Positions 1 to 9,000 of a stretch of 29,039 nucleotides of DNA are shown here, in pieces; the first letter of the stretch is position 1; each line of letters begins with the position of its first letter. This stretch comes from a virus: the IMG/VR virus record IMGVR_UViG_3300011440_000049, positions 1 to 29,039 of that record; one strand, given 5' to 3'. The translations under genes and the position numbers were made by a program. The notes below the pieces were generated by a model, which searched no databases, was not told the origin of the DNA, and saw nothing but the letters and a program-made list of their open reading frames with translations.

Positions 1-617
1 CTAGCCTTACTGCCGATAATAATAGCTGCAAATTCTTTATTTGCAACAAATTCCTTTTCCAGTTGCGCCGTCGTCAATTTCGACGATTGCCCGTCCTTGT
101 CCAAGATAACTAATTCCGGTTCGTCTCCGTCAAATGATACGGTAAGACGTTCAAGTAACGCCTTTGACATAAGGGTTGGAGCCGATGAAATACGACTAGC
201 GATTTCGTTAGCCGCCGCGTTGACCATTTGCTTTTTAATGAATTCGTCCTTACTTGAAAGCTTCGTAGACAGTTCGCCCTTTTCGTCGTCCCAAGCTTTC
301 TGAAGCTTGGCAATATCCGTTGTCTTTCGTTTGTTCGGACGCCTACGCCTATCGCCTTCCCCTTCGTCATCTTCGCCGGGTTCGTCGCCTTCGTCGTCTC
401 CCTCCAGTTCCTTCAACCGGGCTTGTGCTTTCTTCAAATCGTCTTGAGCCTTTTTCTTGTCCGCCTTTTCCCTATCCCGCGCCCGCCGGAGTTCTGCCGT
501 ATCGTCGTCCCCCTCAAGATCAAGAATATAGCTGTCCCCGCTTTCGGTATATTGTTCTTTGATACCGTCCGCTAGCTTCGTATATTCTTCCTTGGTTAGC
601 TTGCGCTTCATTGCCAT
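1..617 (-). CDS. Phage scaffolding-like protein, partial (C-terminus outside window)
   Basis: Open reading frame entering from the left edge, reading leftward, with about 205 residues visible. It starts MAMKRKLTKEEY and continues with a short acidic stretch and a highly charged, probably coiled-coil segment rich in Lys, Glu and Asp (about residues 40-75). An acidic Gly/Asp/Glu linker follows, then a second helical region. The opening, with a Leu-Thr-Lys-Glu-Glu-Tyr element and a later Asp-Leu-Glu-Gly, resembles scaffold or capsid-assembly proteins encoded between the minor head protein and the major capsid protein. Its place just after the Mu-F-like gene fits. The ATG at 617 is preferred because GAGGG lies 7 bases upstream; the ATG at 611 is further away. 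The major capsid gene should lie beyond the left edge. Confidence 0.7.
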   Translation of the reverse strand, partial: MAMKRKLTKEEYTKLADGIKEQYTESGDSYILDLEGDDDTAELRRARDREKADKKKAQDDLKKAQARLKELEGDDEGDEPGEDDEGEGDRRRRPNKRKTTDIAKLQKAWDDEKGELSTKLSSKDEFIKKQMVNAAANEIASRISSAPTLMSKALLERLTVSFDGDEPELVILDKDGQSSKLTTAQLEKEFVANKEFAAIIIGSKA

Positions 618-630
618 GGGTACACCCTCA

Positions 631-1566
631 CTAGATCAAGATGATATCCAACTTATCCCGTAGCCCGTCTAACGAAATAACCTTAACGTTGTCAAGGCTA
701 GGGTCCACGTCCCCAAAGATATCCTTTAAGACTTCGCTAGGTTGTCCGTCTAACCATTCGGCTAACGTATCCGGTTCCTCAATATCTTCCCGGCTAGGGC
801 TAATTGGAACCGTCGTACTACGACAGTTGTAATGGGCTGGAGGTTGCGGACCTTCCCCCATCTTATAAATCTCGCCGTCACGTTCCCAACAGATTTCAGT
901 AGTTACGTCGTCCAATACAGAAACCCATTGGTATTCGTCGTAGTAAGATGGGGCTATCTTATCCTTTACCGAAGAACTAGTATGCGACATTAGGGTACTA
1001 GCCAACGTTCGGCCCCAACCGCTAATCTTTCCAAATACTCCGTCCTTATATCCTAATGATTTAACCCCTCGAATACTTTTGAATACGTCCGTCGTATCCA
1101 ATTTATCAGCGTAGCCATTCCTTAAAAGACGTTCGATATTCCCGACAGACGAATTCCGAAATGTATTGGCAGACTTTTGAAAGGTTTGCCCGGTAGCTGG
1201 AATATTGGAATTCTTCACGCTACCCCACACATTCGAGGGGGTAGCTAACCTGTCTCCGGTATCCTCCCGAAACATTCCTTGGAATAAGGTAGTTTCAACC
1301 CGGGACAGCTTCTTAGTATCGTTCATTAGTTCTTTAGTATTCTTGTTATGAACGTCGTTTGTCCGGAGCCGGATATCTGCCACAAACCTATTAAAATCCG
1401 CTTTGGTAAATTCTCCGAAGTTGTCAACGTTAATATTCTGAAACGCCCGTTTAACTACAGCGTCAAGGTCCGATACAACAGACGAAGAAAATTCGTCCGC
1501 TGTACCTTTCTTCGCCCCCTCCAGATAGAGGGAGTGTCTTAGCATCATGTCGTATAAAGACGCCAT
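631..1566 (-). CDS. Minor head / phage Mu F-like head morphogenesis protein
   Basis: 311-residue protein of the phage head morphogenesis family (Mu gpF / SPP1 gp7 type, PF04233), a minor virion protein near the portal vertex. The diagnostic part is at about residues 215-260: a Trp-Val-Ser-Val-Leu-Asp-Asp-Val-Thr-Thr-Glu-Ile-Cys segment, then Pro-Pro-Ala-His-Tyr-Asn-Cys-Arg-Ser. This is the family's conserved Cys plus His-x-Asn-Cys-Arg signature, which can bind metal. The N-terminal 200 residues are mostly helical and variable. The ATG follows the portal stop codon directly (TAAATG). The order portal, minor head, scaffold is standard for head modules. Confidence 0.9.
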   Translation of the reverse strand: MASLYDMMLRHSLYLEGAKKGTADEFSSSVVSDLDAVVKRAFQNINVDNFGEFTKADFNRFVADIRLRTNDVHNKNTKELMNDTKKLSRVETTLFQGMFREDTGDRLATPSNVWGSVKNSNIPATGQTFQKSANTFRNSSVGNIERLLRNGYADKLDTTDVFKSIRGVKSLGYKDGVFGKISGWGRTLASTLMSHTSSSVKDKIAPSYYDEYQWVSVLDDVTTEICWERDGEIYKMGEGPQPPAHYNCRSTTVPISPSREDIEEPDTLAEWLDGQPSEVLKDIFGDVDPSLDNVKVISLDGLRDKLDIILI

Positions 1567-3006
1567 TTACGCCGCCGGAGGTTCGCTACCGGGTTCGTCT
1601 AAGGTTACGTCCCCTAGCCCCAACTTTTCTTGTTCGTCCCGAATAACTTTCAAAGCTTCGTCGTCAGGCATAGTAGCAATTCCAGCCCGCCGGAGGTTCG
1701 CCCGCATTTCGCCAAAGCTAAGGGCTTGCGCTTGCCATTCCTGAATAAGCGCCGAACGTTCGTTGGACGATAGCTTAATCAAATCAAATTCGGTATTCAA
1801 TTCGAATTTGATAGCGTTCATAGCTTCAGGGGATACGCCTTCGAATTGCGCCGCCCAACGTAGCCCTTGGGTAAAGGCGTCCGATACGTTATCCGCCGAC
1901 GCCGACAACGTAGACGTTTCATAGCTTTGGTCTATGCTAGCCTCCGTCGCCGTTCGCTGTACGGCTTGCGGTTCTACCAGCTTGGCACCCAAGGCCACCA
2001 TTTGCCGTTCCTTGTGCTTCATGGCCTCAAATGGCAACGTGTTCGGGTTGGGCTGGATCATTCCGGCTAGCGCCCCCATAGGCAACGGGATAGCCGCCCT
2101 AGCCCCCATTTGAACCTTACCCTTGAATATTTCATCTACCCATTGTTGGGTCAATCCGCTGAACCACGCCGTAGGCTGTCCAGTAATATAACAACTTTCT
2201 TCATAATCAGCCGAATTGCGATAATGAGCAATATTAAGCGCCGCCAAATCATACAACGGAGGTTCGTCAACATCCGGATCATTGTTTTCGGGTCCAATGA
2301 ACGTAAACGGAATTTCATTGAATGGTTGCCCGTTCGCTTGTGTGGGGGTTATTTCTTGATAGCGCCCCGCCTCCCTCCAACGTTCCGCCGTGTATACGCC
2401 GTTCGTCAACCTTAAGACCCTGTATTCAGGCCTTTTAGTTTGTACGAAACCGTCATCCGAAATAACTTTATTTTCTTTGATTACGACCATGGATAGAATA
2501 CTACGTCCGCCCTTTGGAGACGTTCGCCAGTTGATAATATCCTTTGGGTCAAAGATCGTAAACCCCGCCTTCATATCTCCGTTCTGAAGTTCAGCCCGGG
2601 TAACCGTTCCCCCTGTCTCCGGGAAATCTACGAACAGCCCGGAGCGCCCGTACCCCACAGTATAGCCCGCCCCGAATTTAGATAGTTGGGTAAGGTTGAC
2701 GCCTAGCCCCGTCGCATCGTCCTTTAATTGCTCCAGTTCCGGGGGGACTTCGATGATTGGTTCCCGTGAATAGATTTGGCCAACTAGTCCGCCAAGGGTT
2801 CGCTTAACAACGTTGTAAAAGACAGCCCGCATAATATAAGCTTCGTATCGGAGTTTGTTTTCCTCCGTCACGTCCAACGGGTTCGGTATCGGCAAATACT
2901 TATTCCGCCGTTTCTTTACAGTTATTTCCCCCGCTACGCAATCCCGGATTACGTCCCATTGTTTCTTGACTTCGCGCAAATCGTCGTGTTCTGTATTCAC
3001 GGGCAT
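1567..3006 (-). CDS. Portal protein (DUF4055 type)
   Basis: 479-residue protein matching the DUF4055 phage portal-like family, which forms the dodecameric ring for DNA entry and exit. Family features visible are an N-terminal Trp-Asp-Val-Ile-Arg-Asp-Cys element near residue 17, Tyr-Leu-Pro-Ile-Pro near residue 38, a helical Tyr-x-x-Tyr-Ile-x-Arg-Ala-Val-Phe-Tyr segment near residue 54, and an Ile-Phe-Asp-Pro-Lys-Asp-Ile-Ile-Asn-Trp motif near residue 150. The C-terminal third is helical with a Gln-Arg-Thr-Ala-Thr-Glu-Ala element. Length is typical. It begins 12 bases after the terminase stop, with AAGGG as ribosome binding site, and its stop abuts the next start. Confidence 0.9.
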   Translation of the reverse strand: MPVNTEHDDLREVKKQWDVIRDCVAGEITVKKRRNKYLPIPNPLDVTEENKLRYEAYIMRAVFYNVVKRTLGGLVGQIYSREPIIEVPPELEQLKDDATGLGVNLTQLSKFGAGYTVGYGRSGLFVDFPETGGTVTRAELQNGDMKAGFTIFDPKDIINWRTSPKGGRSILSMVVIKENKVISDDGFVQTKRPEYRVLRLTNGVYTAERWREAGRYQEITPTQANGQPFNEIPFTFIGPENNDPDVDEPPLYDLAALNIAHYRNSADYEESCYITGQPTAWFSGLTQQWVDEIFKGKVQMGARAAIPLPMGALAGMIQPNPNTLPFEAMKHKERQMVALGAKLVEPQAVQRTATEASIDQSYETSTLSASADNVSDAFTQGLRWAAQFEGVSPEAMNAIKFELNTEFDLIKLSSNERSALIQEWQAQALSFGEMRANLRRAGIATMPDDEALKVIRDEQEKLGLGDVTLDEPGSEPPAA

Positions 3007-3018
3007 TTGGTTTAACCC

Positions 3019-4527
3019 TTACGTTGGAAAGACCAGCTTTAGGTTTCGAGCCGCGCGATTGCTTCCCTTTAATACCCGATACCTTACTACGTCGTAACAA
3101 TGATCTTCGCTTTCAGTGTCTACGTCGTCTATTTTATCTTCGTCACGGGGCAACGCTGGCAACGTTGAAATAGACGCTATACAATTCGACATGAAATAAA
3201 GCCCCGCCCCCTCCCGCCTTATTCCAGCCTCCAGCCGTTCCCGGATCAATTGTAAGCCTATCTTACGGGAGCCGGGGGACTTGTCTGATTGTTGCCAGTG
3301 TACGCCCTTATCCCCCATTTTCTTTTCGAGCGTATCAACGTCAGCCTCCCGAACGTCTCGAATAGAGTTGTCCGCCGGGCCGGGCCATGGACGGGTTACA
3401 ATCCATTCGTCTTTGAGTAACGTTAATTCCCGGTCTATAATTCCGTCCGCTATATCCGCCGCCGATAACCTTAATCCTAAGTTCGTCCCGATATCCTTGG
3501 ACCCATACCATTCATGAAATACGATAATTGAGCCGGGAGCCGGGGCGAATATAGACCCATCACTTAGGGTCATTTCTTCGCCATTAGCTTCAGCAAACCA
3601 TAGGACAGCGAATGGTTGCGTTGAACCCCAATCTAATCCCCGGTCTATACTCCAGCCCGCCGGTATCTTACTTCGCGGGATTACGTGAACATTCTTCCGC
3701 CATAGGTCCGATAGAGCGCCGCCCGCGACTATATCCCAATCCCCCCACAACCAAGCTTTACGAAGGTTTTCGTCCATAATACTTTCTAGTTCGGCAATGT
3801 ATTCAGGGGAAAGGTATATGTTCTCTTTATACGAACCGAAGATAGTAACTTGCGTTTTGGTGACAGGCTCCCGCTTTTGTGTGCGGGGATTGAATACGTC
3901 AATGGTTCGTTTAATGACTTGCCCATACGGAGCCGGGTCTATGAACCGCCGCTTTACTACGGAATGTCCAGCCCCGTAGGGATTAGTTGTAGCGAAGATT
4001 TCAAGAGGGATAGGCGGTAGGTTTGGGTTATCCTTTTCAGGTACGAATGACGAACGGTTGCAAGTCATCATTCGGTCAAACAGTTCAAGGGTAGGATACT
4101 TACATACTTCATTCCAACCTATGAAGGGGAATTCTTGCCCGTGATAATTCCAGTAATCGTCAAGTTTCTTAATAGCCCTAAACAAAAGTTCTTCGCCCGT
4201 TGGCCAAGTCCATTTGTAGTCTTGCGCCGACGACAGGAACCTAGCGCCGTCCCCAAATGCGTTGAACCAACGACGGGACTTATTCACCAAATCGTCAAGG
4301 TTCTTGTATTCCCGGTCAAAGATAACCCCGCGCCAGAACGGGCCATAGCCCATACCTACCCGCTTTCGAAACTTCATGAGTTGGGTATCAGTTTTCCCGG
4401 GGCCTCTAGCGCCCGTATACAACGTAATATGGGCACGGCTATCAATAGCTAACTCTTGACTGGAATTAGGTATCGGAACCCAAACAGGAACCGGCCCCGG
4501 CTTCAACTTGGCGTTAGTCCCGTGCAT
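3019..4527 (-). CDS. terL: Terminase large subunit
   Basis: 502-residue DNA-packaging motor with an N-terminal ATPase and a C-terminal RNase H-fold nuclease. Walker A is Gly-Ala-Arg-Gly-Pro-Gly-Lys-Thr at residues 39-46. The Walker B region is Phe-Pro-Phe-Ile-Gly-Trp-Asn-Glu, with catalytic Glu140. The coupling motif is Ala-Thr-Thr-Asn-Pro at about 179-183. The nuclease begins with Gly-Leu-Asp-Trp-Gly (Asp299), and acidic residues of an Asp-Val-Arg-Glu-Ala-Asp stretch follow. Length is normal. The gene lies 7 bases after the small subunit and 12 before the portal, so the order is terS-terL-portal on one transcript. Confidence 0.95.
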   Translation of the reverse strand: MHGTNAKLKPGPVPVWVPIPNSSQELAIDSRAHITLYTGARGPGKTDTQLMKFRKRVGMGYGPFWRGVIFDREYKNLDDLVNKSRRWFNAFGDGARFLSSAQDYKWTWPTGEELLFRAIKKLDDYWNYHGQEFPFIGWNEVCKYPTLELFDRMMTCNRSSFVPEKDNPNLPPIPLEIFATTNPYGAGHSVVKRRFIDPAPYGQVIKRTIDVFNPRTQKREPVTKTQVTIFGSYKENIYLSPEYIAELESIMDENLRKAWLWGDWDIVAGGALSDLWRKNVHVIPRSKIPAGWSIDRGLDWGSTQPFAVLWFAEANGEEMTLSDGSIFAPAPGSIIVFHEWYGSKDIGTNLGLRLSAADIADGIIDRELTLLKDEWIVTRPWPGPADNSIRDVREADVDTLEKKMGDKGVHWQQSDKSPGSRKIGLQLIRERLEAGIRREGAGLYFMSNCIASISTLPALPRDEDKIDDVDTESEDHCYDVVRYRVLKGSNRAARNLKLVFPT

Positions 4528-4534
4528 ACGTTAT

Positions 4535-5017
4535 TCAATCCCTTGAGTGTTCTATTAGCTTCGTTTGATGCTTCCTTGCCTTCGTCTCCCATTCTCCGTC
4601 GTTCCCGAAATCCTTAACCACCATGACCCGTAAGTTAGTGTTGTTCTGGATATTCTGGATATTCGTTTCCGGTTTTGCAATGAACGAACGGATTTCGGCG
4701 TAAAGCTTATAAGCCGCCAACCTGTCCTTAACGTCCGTATTAGGCCTGTCCGCCAAGTCAAAAACACGACGGGCCAGTATCGCCTTTGACGGAAGGTATT
4801 CATCTTCCCCAAATTCCTTTAGTAGTTCGGCCTGAACCTCTAATACGTAGGGGTCAATAACCCAAGCTTGCGAAACTTGTAGCGCCCGAATAGTATCCGT
4901 TCCGAACAGACGATAGGCCGCGCCGTAGGGGTCATTCGGATTACGCAAGAGTTCTTCAGCAAACTTGCGTTTAAGTTCCTTTTCATTCTTCGTTTCAACT
5001 TGCGTTAACCATGCCAT
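4535..5017 (-). CDS. terS: Terminase small subunit (probable)
   Basis: 160-residue protein directly upstream of terL, expected to recognise viral DNA and regulate the large subunit. An N-terminal segment (about residues 15-60, with Arg-Asn-Pro-Asn-Asp-Pro-Tyr-Gly-Ala-Ala-Tyr) looks like the helix-turn-helix region of terminase small subunits. A helical middle and a polar Asn/Gln stretch (Ile-Gln-Asn-Ile-Gln-Asn-Asn-Thr) follow near the oligomerisation end. The start is chosen at ATG 5017, with AGGTGA 8 bases upstream. A GTG at 5029 would add four residues and overlap the upstream stop as GTGA, but it has no ribosome binding site. Assignment rests on position and size as much as on sequence. 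Confidence 0.8.
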   Translation of the reverse strand: MAWLTQVETKNEKELKRKFAEELLRNPNDPYGAAYRLFGTDTIRALQVSQAWVIDPYVLEVQAELLKEFGEDEYLPSKAILARRVFDLADRPNTDVKDRLAAYKLYAEIRSFIAKPETNIQNIQNNTNLRVMVVKDFGNDGEWETKARKHQTKLIEHSRD

Positions 5018-5025
5018 TTCAAAAT

Positions 5026-5253
5026 TCACCTATGACATTGACCGCAAGAAGGTAGCCTAATGTGAGATTGCATACCCGGAGGCGGGGGGACAGGAGGGGG
5101 AGCCGGAGCCGGATAGCCTCCCGGATAGGCTCCAATGGGTCCACCTACACCCCCCGGGTAGCCGAATGTCAACGGCGAAACTGTTACCGGGGCTACCGCG
5201 CAACCTTCAGCTACGACAGCCGTAAGCATTAGCGATACATATAGCCAACGCAT
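5026..5253 (-). CDS. Small Pro/Gly-rich protein with signal-like N-terminus, possible lipoprotein
   Basis: 75-residue protein. The N-terminus (Met-Arg-Trp, then a hydrophobic run to Ala-Glu-Gly-Cys at residues 15-18) looks like an export signal with an imperfect lipobox. The mature part is rich in Pro and Gly (Tyr-Pro-Gly-Gly and Pro-Ala-Pro-Ala-Pro-Pro-Pro repeats) and ends with Cys-Gly-Gln-Cys-His. Small proline-rich lipoproteins in phages are often outer-membrane spanin (Rz1-like) subunits, but no Rz partner is visible, so that remains a guess. The start ATG at 5253 is preceded by GGGGG, which is inside a predicted hairpin (5257-5291). Confidence 0.55.
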   Translation of the reverse strand: MRWLYVSLMLTAVVAEGCAVAPVTVSPLTFGYPGGVGGPIGAYPGGYPAPAPPPVPPPPGMQSHIRLPSCGQCHR

Positions 5254-5256
5254 TAA

Positions 5257-5291
5257 AACCCCCGCCGTTGGAGTTTCCAACGACAGGGGTT
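5257..5291 (-). terminator. Hairpin between two genes: terminator-like and masking a ribosome binding site
   Basis: Read on the minus strand there is an inner perfect 7-bp stem CGTTGGA/TCCAACG with a 3-base loop. It is enclosed by AACCCC pairing with GGGGTT, then TTTT and the ATG at 5253. The GC-rich stem plus T run looks like an intrinsic terminator for the 5321-5968 gene. The 3' arm also contains the GGGGG ribosome binding site of the next gene. Confidence 0.55.
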
Positions 5292-5320
5292 AACACATTC
5301 GAGCCGCTAGGGCAATGTGG

Positions 5321-5968
5321 CTATTCCGTTCGCCAGATACCCGCGCCTTTCTGGCCTTCAGCAACGCCCCATTGCCCCGCCATATCCGCGTTAGCGGTGA
5401 CACTCCGAACAATGAACCGTTTCGGGTCCAGCCGTTTCGTTGCAGACGATACGGTAGACGCAATCCGTTTTGCGGGGTTCGGGTTGTCCGCCGTCGCCGG
5501 AATGAAGAACGATTGATTTACGTCCATGGTTTCGAACCCGTAGACGGTTGAACCACGCCCGCCCCGCGCCGCCGCCGGGGGAAGGATATTCGACGCAAAC
5601 TTATACGTTCCCCGTTTCGCTCCGTCCGTTGCCGGAGCCGGGTTCGGAGCCGGGTTCGGAGCCGGAGCCGGAGCGCCCGCCGGAGGACCCCAACCCGCCG
5701 GGGTTGGATTGACCGCCGGTTGCGTAGCCGTATAGACGGACGAACCAAGGGGAGTTGCGCGGAAGGCGATTTTATCGCCGTCCTTGATTGCCGCGTTGTA
5801 TTCAACCAACGGCCCCCGGGTATCCTTCAAGAGCGCCGCCATATCAGCTTCCGTTGCCATGAACGGCGTATTTGCGTTCAACGCCTTGACAGCTTCCGCC
5901 AGAAGATTGACCGGAGCCGTTGCCGGAGCCGGGGTAGTTGTTGCACCCTTGCGGGGACTTCGTGCCAT
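5321..5968 (-). CDS. Two-module protein with Pro-Ala linker and a small phage regulator-like C-terminal domain
   Basis: 215-residue protein. After a basic, Ala/Pro/Thr-rich start (Met-Ala-Arg-Ser-Pro-Arg-Lys-Gly) comes a module at about residues 25-85. A Pro-Ala-Pro-Asn-Pro linker (about 95-112) leads to a C-terminal domain with Tyr-Gly-Phe-Glu-Thr-Met-Asp-Val-Asn-Gln-Ser-Phe-Phe-Ile-Pro and a final Ala-Gly-Ile-Trp-Arg-Thr-Glu. The pattern 'F-E-x-M-x-V-x-x-S-F-F-x-P ... W-R' is common in small phage proteins annotated as DUF7303-like or putative regulators. This gene is the first after the 6.03-kb promoter, upstream of the terminase genes. Function is not established. Confidence 0.55.
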   Translation of the reverse strand: MARSPRKGATTTPAPATAPVNLLAEAVKALNANTPFMATEADMAALLKDTRGPLVEYNAAIKDGDKIAFRATPLGSSVYTATQPAVNPTPAGWGPPAGAPAPAPNPAPNPAPATDGAKRGTYKFASNILPPAAARGGRGSTVYGFETMDVNQSFFIPATADNPNPAKRIASTVSSATKRLDPKRFIVRSVTANADMAGQWGVAEGQKGAGIWRTE

Positions 5969-6011
5969 GTTTCAGTTCTCCATATCCGGAGCATGATTGC
6001 CCGGTACGTTG

Positions 6012-6050
6012 AATATAGGCATGGACGTACACCCCTGTCAATACGACAGG
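6012..6050 (-). promoter_or_regulatory. Promoter for the packaging/head operon, with an inverted repeat over the -35
   Basis: TTGACA (6041-6036), an 18-base spacer and TATATT (6017-6012), upstream of the gene starting at 5968. No TTAAC element lies upstream, unlike the early promoters. A perfect inverted repeat CCTGTC-AATAC-GACAGG (6034-6050, as read on the plus strand) covers the -35, so a bound repressor could block the polymerase. Confidence 0.7.
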
Positions 6051-6077
6051 CCTACGATTGTTCGGATAGGAATTAGT

Positions 6078-9000
6078 TCACAAGAGCCGATAGGCAAAAT
6101 GTAATGCATAAATCGTGTTAGATATGCCTACGTTTTGGGTCCACTTCCAAGACGCCTTATCAGTTGTAGCGTTCGCTTCAATACGTCCCCCGTCCGCGTT
6201 CGCCAAACCGGCCATTTGGTTAGCAGCCGTCAACGCACTAGCAATAGGCAATTCAATTTGAATTTCAGTTGTCGTATTTACTAACGTAGGTTGAGCCTGT
6301 ATTCGTCCTGTTACCATCACATAACTGCCAATACGTAACCAAAAGAAAGAACTAGCCGTAGACGAAGTAACATTAGCAATATCAGTTAGAATAGGTACAT
6401 ATGTTCCGGAAGCAATATCCGCAAAGTCCGCCGCCGTATACGCTAGCAACGTCTTAGCTTGCGCTACCGTCATATCCTCCGGATCACCTGTCCCCGCCGT
6501 CGCCCGTCCTTTGAACCGCGCCGTTACCATATTCGCAAGATGAACATTCGTAACCTTATCAACTCCGATAGCCGTAGCCCCGTCCCCCGTACTAGTTACA
6601 TCGCCCGTATGATTGGGGTGTACGTAATTGTTAGCTCCGTCCGCTACGTTCAAAATAGTTCGGACTTGTGTAGCCGTTAAATCTACGGGGTCCGCCGTTC
6701 CAGCCGTCGCATTGCCTTTAATTCGTAGCGTAGGCATTTGCGCTAACTTAGCGTTTGTAACTACGTTAGCCTGTATTGTTTGCGCTCCGTCCCCCACAGA
6801 TACAACGTCCCCGGAGTGATTAGGATGGACGTAAGTTGTACGGGTTATACTAATTTCGTCAACGTTAATAACAGACGCTAACGAACCCGCCAAATGTTGA
6901 ACACGAATACGGGCAACCCGTCCACCCGCCGGAACAGTCCATGTACGCTCAATCTTCGTCCATGCGGTTGTGAACGCATTATCCATGTTGGCTGTACCGG
7001 GGACAGTTATATGCCCAATATCATAAGGAAACATCGAAATACGTAAATGGTTCGCTGAAGCTACGTCACCTTTAGCTAATACCGATATGTTCAATACTTC
7101 GCCTTCAATAACTGGAATGAATTCATTGTAAAGCACATTCGTATTAATAGGGATTTGAGCGTAGTATTCGCCCGAAATTCCGTTAGCATCATTCATTAAA
7201 ACAACACTTGTCGCCGTCCAGCCCGTTAACCCATCTTCAAAGCCGCCATTGGTGACAAGGTTACTATTAGTTGAAAGACCTTTAGCAATAACCATCCTGA
7301 CTTGGGAAGCCGTCAAGTCCTCCGGGTCATTCGTTCCCGCTGAAGTTCGCCCCTTGATTGTTTGCGTGGCCATGTTGGCCAAATGTGTATTAGTAACCTT
7401 ATCAGTTCCAATAACCGTTGCACCGTCCCCGGTAGACGTTACGTCCCCGAAATGGTTCGGATGAATATAATTATTGGCTCCGTCCGCTACGTTCAATAAC
7501 CCCCTTACTTGAGCCGGGGTTAAGTCTTGGGGGTCACCTAGCGAAGTTAGCCGCCCCTTTATCGTATCCGCCGCCATATCCGCCAACTTGGTATTAGATA
7601 CGGCATTAAGCGCGATAGTTTGCGCTCCGTCTCCAACGGAAGTAACGTCCCCAAAATGGTTAGGGTGTACGTATGAACTACCGTCTACGATAGCCAATAG
7701 CGCCCGGACTTGCGCTACGGTTAAGTCTGTGGGGTCACCCGCCCCGGCCCCTAGCGCCCGGCCTTTCATAGTATCCGCTGGCATGTCCGCCGCTTTGGCG
7801 TTCGTAACAGCGTTAGCTACAATCGTCGTAGCGCCTTCCCCTGCACTAGTAACGTCTCCCGAATGATTAGGGTGAACATAAGCGTTAGCCCCGTCCGCTA
7901 CATTCAATAAGGTTCTAACTTGTGTAGCGGTCAAATCCTCCGGGTCACCCGTTCCTGTAGTTGTTCGTCCTTTGATCGTTTGAGTAGGAACGTTAGCTAA
8001 CTTAGTATTTGAAACTACATCCGCCGCTATAGTCGTATTCCCATCCGCTACAGAAACAACATCGCCCGAATGGTTAGGGTGAACATAATTAACAATATTC
8101 AAAAGGGTTCGGACTTGAGTAGCGGTCAAATCTTGCGGGTCACCTATAGAAGTTAATCGCCCTTTGAGCGTATCCGCCGCCATATCAGCAAGTTTGGTAT
8201 TGCTTACCGCGTTCGCTGCGATTGTCGTATTCCCATCACTAACAGAAGTAATATCACCACTATGATTAGGATGAACGTAGTTATTGGCTCCGTCTGCAAC
8301 ATTGATAATAGCCCTAACTTGTGTTGGAGTTAAATCTTCAGGGTCACCCGTAGCCGCCGTAGCCCTACCCTTAATCGTTTGCGTAGGAACGTCCGCCGCC
8401 TTAACGTTACTAACGGCATTGTTGGCAATCGTCGTAGCGTTGCTATCAACCGGGGCTGTAACGTCTCCCGTTAACGCCGAACGTCGTAGCGCCGTACCCG
8501 AAATTCCTAATGAAACTCCAACCGTAATAGGTTCGGGTTGACCCGTACCTGAAGCCGAACCCCGACCCAACAGCCGGGACGCAACTAAGTCCGGTACAAA
8601 AGCGTCTGAACCGTCTGCCCCCGCCGGACCCGTTGGACCTATCGGACCTTGAACGCCTTGAATACCTTGAGCGCCGGTTGCCCCGGGAGTACCCGGGTTA
8701 CCTTGGGGGCCTTGCGCTCCAGTTGCGCCGGGATTTCCTTGGGGACCTTGCGAGCCGGTAGCGCCCGTAGCGCCGGTATCGCCTTTCGGACCCGCCGGGC
8801 CGGTTGCCCCGTCAACGCCGTCTGTACCGTCCGCCCCCGGAGGCCCCGTAGCCCCATCCGCGCCCGTTGGACCTATCGGCCCCGGGTCACCTTGCGGACC
8901 CGCTGGACCCGTTGCCCCCGCTGGACCCATGGGGCCTTCTGGACCCGGGGGGCCTTGGTCACCCCCGCCCGGACCAATGGGGCCTTGTTCGCCTTGGGGG

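Noticed and set aside
5026-5253. Firm assignment of the proline-rich small protein as an Rz1-type spanin
   Set aside because: The lipobox is imperfect, no Rz partner or endolysin lies nearby, and the gene is in the packaging operon.
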